A stretch of DNA of 64,000 nucleotides, from positions 617,500 through 681,499 of the forward strand of contig NZ_JACOFR010000001.1 of NCBI RefSeq assembly GCF_019455385.1, given 5' to 3'. The notes beneath the pieces were generated by a model. It was not told the origin of the DNA. It did not search any database and worked only from the letters and a program-made list of their open reading frames with translations. The position numbers were made by a program, and so were the translations under genes. Shown piece after piece: positions 42,903-49,868 of this stretch (the first letter of the stretch is position 1; the number at the start of each line of letters is the position of its first letter). Source of the DNA: Bradyrhizobium sp. BR 10289 (GTDB lineage Bacteria > Pseudomonadota > Alphaproteobacteria > Rhizobiales > Xanthobacteraceae).

Positions 42903-44831
42903 TCAGATCCAGAATGCGGCTTTGCGCAGATGGACCAGGGTCAGGGCGCTCGCGACGATCAGGAGCGCAAACGCGACCAGCACGTAGACGATGCTGACGG
43001 GATCGACAGGGACGCCCGCCAGCGGTTCGCGCCATACCGCGAACAGATGCGTCAGCGGGTTGAGCCGCATCACGGTCGAACGGTGGTTGATGATGTCGGA
43101 CGACCAGATCACGGGCGAGGCGAGAAAGGCCAGAGTTAGGGTGGATTCGATGATCGGCTTGAGATCGCGATAGCGCGTCGCCATGGCGCCGAGGACGAGG
43201 CTCAAGGCGAAGGTGCAGGCGATGAACAACAGCAGGCCGGGCACCGCCGCCAGCGCATGAGAGGGGTCGTGGGGCGAGATGATCAGCCACAGCAGCAGCG
43301 GCACGCAGGCATTATGCAGCGCGAACAGAGCCTGGCGGAACGTGCATTGCAGCAGGAAGATCACCGGCGGGAGCGCCCGGTCACGGATCAGGCTCGCGGA
43401 ATTTTGCAGCGCCGTGGTCGCATCGAGCACCACGCCGTTGAGGAAGGTCCAGGCCGTCATCGACAGCGCCAGCATCGGCAGCCGCGCCAGCATGCTGGAA
43501 TTCGACATCTGGCCGATCACCGAGCCGAGCACGGCGACCACGATCGCCATCTGGAGTGACATCCAGAACGGGCCGAGCAGCGAGCGGACGTAGCGGTGCC
43601 GCATGTCGGACCAGGCCAGCGTCCCCGCGATCCGCACCGTGTCCAGCCAGGTGGTTGCCTGCGCCGGCGCGCGCATCGCCGATCGCGCCTCGCTGGGTGC
43701 GGCGAGGGCGTTGCGGTAGACGGTCTCCATGCCTTGCCTGAAGGCCGTGGCCGAATAGCGTGAGAAGGCGCGCGTGCGTCCCGAATGTCCCATGCGGCGG
43801 CGGCGCTCGGGATCGCGGATCAGGGTGGTGATAGCCTCGCCGAGCTTCTCGGCGTCGCCCGGCAGCACGGTGATCGCCTCCATACCATGGCGGGCGACGT
43901 GCGGCACCGCCGTATCCAGCGCCGTGTTCACCACCGGGCGGCCGGCGGCCATGGCTTCGAGCTGGACTAGCCCGAAGGTCTCGGCATTGGTGACCGATGG
44001 CATCACGAAGACATCCGCGAGGCACATCAGCTTGATGCGCTCGCTGTCGCTCACCGAGCCGAGCAGGCGGACGCGATCACTGAGGCCGAGTTCCTCGATC
44101 ATTTGCTGGAGCCGCGGCCGCTCGGCGCCCTCGCCGATGATCCAAGCCTCGAAATTGTGCGTAGCCGCAGCGCGGATCAGGACGTCAAAGCCCTTGTAAG
44201 GCACGAGCCGGCCGCAGGCGAGCACGAGCCGGCCGCGGTCGTTGACATGATGCGGCTCGATCTTCGAACAGTCATAGCGGCTGGTGTCGATGCCGAACGG
44301 CACCACGTGGCACTTGTCTTCGAACTCGCGCAACAGCGGCGTGTTGTCGACCAGCACGTGGTCCGAGACGATGATCGCCTTGGCGCGGCGCAGTGTTCGC
44401 CGCATCAGGGGTTCGATGAACCAGCGTAGGCCGGCATGGGTGACGATATCGGCGTGCCAGTGCACCACCAGCGGCCGCCTGATGCCCAGTCCGAAGGCGA
44501 AGACGAGATCGGCGAGCGGGAAGGGGGCGTGGAGCGCGAGCAGATCGTGCTCGGCGCTTCTACGCCACAGGCGCCAGGGATAGAGCGGGGCCGCGGGCAG
44601 CGAGAGCACGTTGCCGAACGAGCGCACGCGCTCGACCGGAACGTCGTTGACGGCGATCTCGCGCGTCTCGGGCGATTGCGAGCAGACCAGTACGGCGGAG
44701 GCGAAAGCGTCTTTCAGACCCGCACAGATGTCGCGGATCACCGTGAGCGTGCCGCCGAACAGGTCGGGATAGTAGATCTTGAAGATGTGCAGCACCGACG
44801 GGCGGCGCGGGGGTTCGTTGATGTGATGCAT
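42903..44831 (-). CDS. Glycosyltransferase (GT4)-ABC-2 polysaccharide permease fusion protein
   Basis: A 642-residue single ORF joining two normally separate proteins. Residues about 10-375 are a GT-B glycosyltransferase (VLHIFKIYYPDLFGGTLTVI; RLVLACGRLVPYKGFDVLI; E-x7-E from Glu284 to Glu292). Residues about 396-642 are an ABC-2/Wzm-KpsM-like permease with about six TM helices (WSDMRHRYVRSLLGPFWMSLQ is the typical entry; NPLTHLFAVWREPL the typical exit). The linker is 20 residues. Met386 (codon 43676-43674) has GAGG about 11 bases upstream, so internal initiation could also yield a free permease. It pairs with the adjacent ATPase and probably couples sugar addition to export. Confidence 0.92.
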   Translation of the reverse strand: MHHINEPPRRPSVLHIFKIYYPDLFGGTLTVIRDICAGLKDAFASAVLVCSQSPETREIAVNDVPVERVRSFGNVLSLPAAPLYPWRLWRRSAEHDLLALHAPFPLADLVFAFGLGIRRPLVVHWHADIVTHAGLRWFIEPLMRRTLRRAKAIIVSDHVLVDNTPLLREFEDKCHVVPFGIDTSRYDCSKIEPHHVNDRGRLVLACGRLVPYKGFDVLIRAAATHNFEAWIIGEGAERPRLQQMIEELGLSDRVRLLGSVSDSERIKLMCLADVFVMPSVTNAETFGLVQLEAMAAGRPVVNTALDTAVPHVARHGMEAITVLPGDAEKLGEAITTLIRDPERRRRMGHSGRTRAFSRYSATAFRQGMETVYRNALAAPSEARSAMRAPAQATTWLDTVRIAGTLAWSDMRHRYVRSLLGPFWMSLQMAIVVAVLGSVIGQMSNSSMLARLPMLALSMTAWTFLNGVVLDATTALQNSASLIRDRALPPVIFLLQCTFRQALFALHNACVPLLLWLIISPHDPSHALAAVPGLLLFIACTFALSLVLGAMATRYRDLKPIIESTLTLAFLASPVIWSSDIINHRSTVMRLNPLTHLFAVWREPLAGVPVDPVSIVYVLVAFALLIVASALTLVHLRKAAFWI

Positions 44832-44839
44832 GATGGTGG

Positions 44840-45004
44840 TCAGCCTGCGAGCAGCGCGGCAACGAACCCCCGCGCCGCCAGCACCGAGATGAAGATGATC
44901 CCGCGCAGCAGCACCGGCAGCATCGGCTCGATTGCGCCGCGCCCCCGATCGGGAGCCGGCAATGCATGCAGCGAACTGGAATTGCGGACCAAGCGGTCAG
45001 CCAT
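44840..45004 (-). CDS. Small single-span membrane protein heading the glycan operon
   Basis: A 54-residue ORF. ATG 45004 has AAGGGA seven bases upstream, and its stop is eight bases before the fusion-gene ATG. Residues 1-28 are polar (MADRLVRNSSSLHALPAPD..); residues about 29-50 are hydrophobic (MLPVLLRGIIFISVLAARG, FVAALLAG), forming one probable TM helix. Placement, ribosome binding site and operon spacing support a real gene that automated callers may skip. It could be a small subunit of the exporter; function is otherwise unknown. Confidence 0.55.
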   Translation of the reverse strand: MADRLVRNSSSLHALPAPDRGRGAIEPMLPVLLRGIIFISVLAARGFVAALLAG

Positions 45005-45048
45005 GGGTGGGTCCCTTTACGTCGCGCCCTCAGTATTGTTCCGTATAT

Positions 45049-45104
45049 GTGGGAAAATTTACCACGTCAATCGTCAGAGGGGAAAAAGTGGGATTGTGTC
45101 CCAC
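45049..45104. promoter_or_regulatory. Two 17-bp GTGG-CCAC dyads between glycan operon and DUF6502
   Basis: GTGGGAAAATTTACCAC (45049-45065) and GTGGGATTGTGTCCCAC (45088-45104) are 17-base dyads with centres 39 bases apart. The second overlaps a -35 box (TTGTGT, 45094-45099) that is 17 bases from TACAAT (45117-45122). The pair looks like operators controlling one or both divergent units. Confidence 0.55.
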
Positions 45105-45122
45105 GTGTTGCGTCGGTACAAT
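45094..45122 (+). promoter_or_regulatory. Predicted promoter of the DUF6502 gene, leaderless mRNA likely
   Basis: -35 TTGTGT and -10 TACAAT are separated by exactly 17 bases. The expected start is about 45129, which is the A of the DUF6502 ATG. There is no Shine-Dalgarno in front, consistent with a leaderless transcript. Confidence 0.45.
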
Positions 45123-45128
45123 TCAGAC

Positions 45129-46004
45129 ATGAATGCCAAGTCCGGGCCCAAAGCGGCGGCGCCCCAGCCGAACGCCGCCGCCAAGCTGCACGCGCCACTG
45201 GCGCGGCTGCTGCGCCCGCTCGTGCGGCTGTGCATCCGCAGCGGCATGACTTTTCCGGCCCTGGCCCAATTGCTGCGCGAGCTTTTCGTCAATGTCGCCG
45301 AGCATGATTTCGCGCTGGAGGGAAAGGAGCAGACCGACAGCCGCGTCAGCCTGCTCACCGGCATCCATCGCAAGGAGGTGGCGCGGCTGCGCGGAGCGGG
45401 TGCGCCCGTGCACGAGGCGCCGGCCGCGGTGTCACTGACCAGCGCCGTGATTGCGCGCTGGCTCGCAGCGCCCGAGTTCACCGACGCGAAGGGCGAGCCG
45501 CTGGCGCTGCCGCGCACCGCCGAAGGTGATGCGCCGTCCTTCGAGCAGCTCGTCGCCTCCGTCACCAAGGACGTGCGCCCGCGCGCGGTGCTCGATGAAT
45601 GGATCGACCGCAAGCTCGTCACCATCAACGCGGCCGACGAGATCGAGCTGGTCGAGGCGGCCTTCGTCCCGTCGGGCGAGGACGACAGCAAATGGCACTA
45701 TCTCGGCCGTAACCTGCACGATCATGTCGCGGCCGCCGCGCAAAACGTCTCGGAGGGGCCGCGCTTCCTCGAACGCGCGGTGCACTACAACAACATCTCG
45801 CCAAAGCTGGCGCGGAAGCTCGAGGCGCGCTCCCGCGAGCTCGCGATGGACGCGTTGAAGACCGCCAACCGCGAAGCCAACCGCGCGCTCGCCAAGGACA
45901 AGGGTGGCGAGGCCCGCTGGAATTTCGGCATCTACATCTACAGCGAAGATGCCGATGAGGAGGTCGACGGAAAGGACGCCGGCAAAGAGGGCGGTCATTC
46001 ATGA
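45129..46004 (+). CDS. DUF6502 family protein
   Basis: A 291-residue soluble, mostly helical protein of the family now called DUF6502. The N-terminal part (LARLLRPLVRLCIRSGMTFPALAQLLRELFVNVAEHDFAL) and the following segment (DSRVSLLTGIHRKEVARLRG) look like winged-helix DNA-binding repeats. The C-terminal half is helical, ending in an acidic tail. It is widely found next to DUF5666 proteins, as here (ATGA overlap), so the two probably act together. A role as regulator is inferred from the HTH-like N-terminus and upstream dyads; no function is established. Confidence 0.85.
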   Translation: MNAKSGPKAAAPQPNAAAKLHAPLARLLRPLVRLCIRSGMTFPALAQLLRELFVNVAEHDFALEGKEQTDSRVSLLTGIHRKEVARLRGAGAPVHEAPAAVSLTSAVIARWLAAPEFTDAKGEPLALPRTAEGDAPSFEQLVASVTKDVRPRAVLDEWIDRKLVTINAADEIELVEAAFVPSGEDDSKWHYLGRNLHDHVAAAAQNVSEGPRFLERAVHYNNISPKLARKLEARSRELAMDALKTANREANRALAKDKGGEARWNFGIYIYSEDADEEVDGKDAGKEGGHS

Positions 46005-47212
46005 GCCGGCCTCCACTGATCTCGCGCCGTCTGCTGCTGACGGGGTTCTGGCTTGCCGGCACGGCAGTGGCCCGGGCCCAGGTCAAGCTTGGCACCGATC
46101 AGGGCATCGGCGGCACGGGCATCACGCGCGGCGATGATCACGGCATCGGCGGCACCGGCATCGTTGGCATCATCCAGCGTTTTGGCAGCATCTACGTCAA
46201 CGGCGAGCGCATCACCTATGCCAGCGACGTCCCTGTGAGGATCGACGGGGAGGCGGCGACTGCCAAAGCGCTGCGCATCGGCCAGCTCGCTCGCGTGGTC
46301 GCGACCCGTCAGGCTGACGGGACCCTCGTCACGCGCAGCATCGCGATCGCGAGTGAGGTCACAGGTCCGATCGAGCAAATGAAGGGCAACGAATTGACGG
46401 TGCTCGGCCAGAAGATCGTCGTCAGCGGCAAGGAAACCAAGCTCAGCGCGGGCGCGCAGGTGGCCGTCTACGGCTTGCGCCGCAGCGACGGCGTCATCGT
46501 CGCAAGCCTGGTCGAGCCGCGGCGCGGAGCGACCGAGCGTGTCACGGGTCTGGTCGAGCGCGGGCCCGATGGCCCGCGCATTGGCGGACTGAAGCTGAGC
46601 GGCGTCGATCCGCTGCTGGTCGGCCAGCGCGTCCAGATCGAAGGCCGTGCGAGTCAGGGTGCAATGCAGGCCGCGCGTACGCGGATCGACGATTTCTCGG
46701 ATCTTGCGGGCGCGAGCCGCCTGTCGATCGAGGCTTACGTGCAGCGCGCGGGCTCAAATCTCCAGCTTGGCTCCGGCCTCGTGGCGCGTGATGGTTCGCG
46801 GTTCGGCCCGGCCGCGGGGGAAGCCCGCATGGTGGTCAACGGCGTGTTCGATCGCTCGCGTGGTCTTCAGGTCGAGTCGACCCAGGCGATCGGCCGGGGC
46901 CCGGGACCATCCCCGCAGGGGCCGGGCGGCGGCGCCGGCGATCCCGGACGTTCACCGGGTGGCTCGATCATGCATCCGAGTCGTCCTGCCGCCACGCCGG
47001 GCGGCAGCCAACCTAGCCCAGCGGGTGCCCCTGCGCCGGGGGGCGGCCCCGGCGCGCCCGCAGGCTCCGGGCCGGCCGGACCGACCGGACACAGCGGTCC
47101 GCCGGGTCCTGGCGGATTTGGCTCGCCCGGCGGAGGTCCGATGGGGCCTGGCGGCCCGGGAGGGGGAGGCTTCGGTGGCCCCGGTGGCGGCATGGGCGGC
47201 GGCCGGCGCTGA
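46001..47212 (+). CDS. DUF5666 domain-containing exported protein with Gly/Pro-rich tail
   Basis: A 403-residue exported protein. The N-terminus SRRLLLTGFWLAGTAVARAQ resembles a Tat or Sec signal. Two QGIGGTG/HGIGGTG repeats follow, then several small OB-like DUF5666 units (about 45-285: GSIYVNGERITYASDVPVRIDG, GQLARVVATRQADG and similar, repeating). The C-terminal 110 residues are collagen-like Gly/Pro-rich, ending GGPGGGMGGGRR. It overlaps DUF6502 by 4 bases. It may be a surface or periplasmic scaffold; function is unknown. Confidence 0.82.
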   Translation: MSRPPLISRRLLLTGFWLAGTAVARAQVKLGTDQGIGGTGITRGDDHGIGGTGIVGIIQRFGSIYVNGERITYASDVPVRIDGEAATAKALRIGQLARVVATRQADGTLVTRSIAIASEVTGPIEQMKGNELTVLGQKIVVSGKETKLSAGAQVAVYGLRRSDGVIVASLVEPRRGATERVTGLVERGPDGPRIGGLKLSGVDPLLVGQRVQIEGRASQGAMQAARTRIDDFSDLAGASRLSIEAYVQRAGSNLQLGSGLVARDGSRFGPAAGEARMVVNGVFDRSRGLQVESTQAIGRGPGPSPQGPGGGAGDPGRSPGGSIMHPSRPAATPGGSQPSPAGAPAPGGGPGAPAGSGPAGPTGHSGPPGPGGFGSPGGGPMGPGGPGGGGFGGPGGGMGGGRR

Positions 47213-47424
47213 GGAGATCGGATCGCTCATCGGGCGGGTCGATCCGGGCTCGGTCATTTGCTTGCCTCAGTGAGCTGTCCGCAGCTCGCTGCTGGCCGTT
47301 GGACCGGCAGCGTCGTGCAGTGCGGTATTCTCGCCAGTTGCTCGAAGAGGGGATCGAGGCCGGACTCAAATTCTTCCGGAAGGCGTGCCAGGCTCGTGTC
47401 TGACGCGAACGGTCGAGCCCGGAC

Positions 47425-48786
47425 CTAGCCTGCGCTGAGCCGCACGCCGGCGCGCAGGAATTTCTGCGGATCGACGGCTTCGCCATCGATGCGGGTTTCA
47501 TAGTGCAGATGCGGGCCGGTCGAGCGGCCCGTGGATCCGACGAGGCCGATGACCTGGCCGAGCTTGACGATCTCGCCGACTTTCACGTTGATCTCGGAGA
47601 GATGGCCGTAGCGGGTCGAGAGCCCGTTACCGTGATCGACCTCGACCATGCGGCCGTATCCGCCGGACCAGCCGGCCGAGACCACCTTGCCGTTGGCAGT
47701 GACGCGGGCGGGATCGCCGGTCGCGGCGCGGAAGTCGAGGCCGGTGTGCATCGCCGGCCGGCCAAGGAAAGGATCGCTGCGCACGCCAAAGCCTGAAGTG
47801 AACTCGACCTCGCCAATGACGGGCTTGCGGTAGGGGACCAGCGCCAGCGTGCGATTGAGCCGATCCATCTCGGCGCGGGCGATGTTGATGCGATTGAGCT
47901 GCTTCTCGAACGGTCCGGCATTGGCCGCCAGCTTGACCGGCACAAAGGGTCCGCCCATGGCGCTACGCGGCACGGCAGCTTCGAGATTGGCAAGGTTGAG
48001 GCCGAGATCGCTGACCACGCCACGCATCCGGCGCATGCGCGAATCCATGCTCTCTTCGACGGCGCTGAGCGCGGCCACCTGGCGACGCTCGACTTGATCC
48101 AGAGAGTTCGTAAGCCGGACCAGGACATTGTCAAAACCCTGGTTCTTGGCGAATTGATTGGCCTGCGGCGCCATCGCGGCCGGCGCGCGCGATTCAAGCC
48201 GGGCTTCGCGATCCGGCGGCGCCACGAAAATCACGGTGTCGCTGATCGGCGAGGGCTTCGGTGTGCCCTGGGTCTGGCTCGAATCGCTCCGCTGCGGGGT
48301 CGAGCGGGGAATCGATCCGGTCACGTCGGGCATGGCGCCAAGCGCCGTGGCCCGGGACTCCAGCGCCGTCTGGCGCTTCATGATCTGGTCGAGCTTCTGG
48401 TCGAACTGCTCCTGGTCGAGCAGCTGACGGCTGGTGGTGCGATCGATCCTGGCGCGCAGCTCGGCGATGCGGTCCTCATAGGCGTATTGCATCTCGGCCT
48501 GGCGGGCGATCAGCCGGGTCAGGACGTCGTCGCGGAAGGCGAAATAGGTGGCGGTTGCGGCCGACCACAGGCCGAGCAGCACGACAGTGCCGACCACGAT
48601 CCAGAACACCACGGGTCCGAGGCGAACCTGCTTGCCGTGATGGACGATGGTGTAGGCGTCGTCGGCGTCGGGAAGGGGCAGCGCGACGGCCGCCGCGGGA
48701 GCAGCGGGACGACGCTGGAAGGCCCGTCCGTGGTCGTGGGGATGATGCTGGGGGTACTGCGAATATTGGGCAGAACGTTTCGACAT
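47425..48786 (-). CDS. M23 family (LytM-type) peptidoglycan endopeptidase
   Basis: A 453-residue envelope protein. A cytoplasmic His/Pro-rich N-tail precedes one TM helix (about 58-82: LGPVVFWIVVGTVVLLGLW). Periplasmic coiled coils follow (about 88-140 and 220-300). The M23 domain is about 325-450, with zinc ligands in MHTGLDF and GPHLHYE, and EFTSGFGVRSDPFLG at its front. All metal ligands are present, so it is probably an active D,D-endopeptidase rather than an EnvC-like activator. The ATG at 48786 has GGGAG; a GTG two codons earlier is less likely. Confidence 0.93.
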   Translation of the reverse strand: MSKRSAQYSQYPQHHPHDHGRAFQRRPAAPAAAVALPLPDADDAYTIVHHGKQVRLGPVVFWIVVGTVVLLGLWSAATATYFAFRDDVLTRLIARQAEMQYAYEDRIAELRARIDRTTSRQLLDQEQFDQKLDQIMKRQTALESRATALGAMPDVTGSIPRSTPQRSDSSQTQGTPKPSPISDTVIFVAPPDREARLESRAPAAMAPQANQFAKNQGFDNVLVRLTNSLDQVERRQVAALSAVEESMDSRMRRMRGVVSDLGLNLANLEAAVPRSAMGGPFVPVKLAANAGPFEKQLNRINIARAEMDRLNRTLALVPYRKPVIGEVEFTSGFGVRSDPFLGRPAMHTGLDFRAATGDPARVTANGKVVSAGWSGGYGRMVEVDHGNGLSTRYGHLSEINVKVGEIVKLGQVIGLVGSTGRSTGPHLHYETRIDGEAVDPQKFLRAGVRLSAG

Positions 48787-48896
48787 CGGCACTCCCGCGC
48801 CGGTCGGATGAGTCCGTACGGCCTAACTGCCGCGGCAATCTGGGCCCGTCATGGTTAATTTTCTGGAAACGGAACCGCTAGAACCTAACGGGCTGG

Positions 48897-49577
48897 TTAA
48901 AGACTTCTTGCCGCTTCAAGCACCTGGTCGGCATGGCCGTCGACCCGGACATTACGCCAGATTTTGGCCACCTTGCCGTCTTTGCCAACCAGCACCGTGG
49001 TACGAAGAATCCCGAGGAAGCGCTTGCCATACATAGACTTTTCGCCCCAGGCGCCATACGCCTCCAGCATCTCGTGCTCCGCGTCCGAGATCAGGGGGAC
49101 GCCAAGGCTGTGCTTGTCCCGGAACTTCTCCTGGGCCTTTAACGAATCGGCGGAAATGCCGAGCACGGCGGTGCCGGCCGCTTTGAAGTCTTGGGCAAGC
49201 CGGGTGAAGTCGATGGCCTCCCGGGTGCAGCCGGGCGTGTCGGCGCGGGGGTAGAAGAACAGCACGAGCTTCTGGCCGGCATAGTCCGACAGCGCGGCCA
49301 CGCTTCCGCCGTCACGGGGCAGGCGGAAGGCGGGGGCCTTCTGGCCTTCGGCCAGGGCCGCCTTCGCTGCGGCTGCCGATTTGGAGGAATTTAACTGTTT
49401 CGATGCGGCCCCATGCGATGCTGTCTTTGCTATGGTCGCCTTTGATTTGCTGGCCGGTGCCCGCTGGGTCTTTGCGGGCTTTGTTTGAGCAGACGCCCGG
49501 GCTTTCAGGGCGTTCTTTTTAGCCGTCGGACTGCCGGAGGGCGCTTTGGACGATTTCTTTCGGGATGTCTTGGACAT
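48897..49577 (-). CDS. bcp: Bcp/PrxQ-type peroxiredoxin with lysine-rich N-terminal tail
   Basis: A 226-residue protein. Residues 1-76 are a basic Lys/Ala/Ser-rich tail (15 Lys, 3 Arg, no Asp or Glu), like histone H1-type C-terminal tails. Residues about 77-226 are an AhpC/TSA peroxiredoxin with the peroxidatic Cys in FFYPRADTPGCTREAIDF and Arg in RTTVLVGKDG. The resolving Cys five residues later in E. coli Bcp is absent (REAID), implying a 1-Cys or intermolecular mechanism. It reduces hydroperoxides. ATG 49577 has AAGGAAGG upstream. The tail may tether it to DNA or another polyanion. Confidence 0.9.
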   Translation of the reverse strand: MSKTSRKKSSKAPSGSPTAKKNALKARASAQTKPAKTQRAPASKSKATIAKTASHGAASKQLNSSKSAAAAKAALAEGQKAPAFRLPRDGGSVAALSDYAGQKLVLFFYPRADTPGCTREAIDFTRLAQDFKAAGTAVLGISADSLKAQEKFRDKHSLGVPLISDAEHEMLEAYGAWGEKSMYGKRFLGILRTTVLVGKDGKVAKIWRNVRVDGHADQVLEAARSL

Positions 49578-49868
49578 ACGCCTTCCTTTCGTCGCTTTCG
49601 ACGGGTCAACCAAAGCGGTATTGCAGCTCTCGTCCGGTGTGCCGGAATCGCGCCCTCAGCTGGGCAAGTCTGACGACGCCGGAGTATGGTTACAAGGAAT
49701 TCCACGCACCACCCCACTGCTCGTTGAACGCGCTCCCGGGGCGAGATGACGAACAGCAGGAATATTCGAGGCATGGCGGCAACGCCGGGGCGGGGCGCTT
49801 CGATCCCCGTCGACGGCTGCGGTCCGGGCGGCGCTCAGTCCTCTGATGGGCGCCTGTATCGAGAGGCA

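Noticed and set aside
45018..45042. EcfG-like promoter GGAAC-N16-CGTA for the glycan operon
   Set aside because: The last -10 base deviates from CGTT, and the predicted start would fall within the ribosome binding site of the 54-residue gene.
47213..47424. Open frame continuing about 57 codons past the M23 peptidase TAG
   Set aside because: Codon use is atypical and the peptidase already ends at the usual position after its M23 domain; a chance open frame is more likely.
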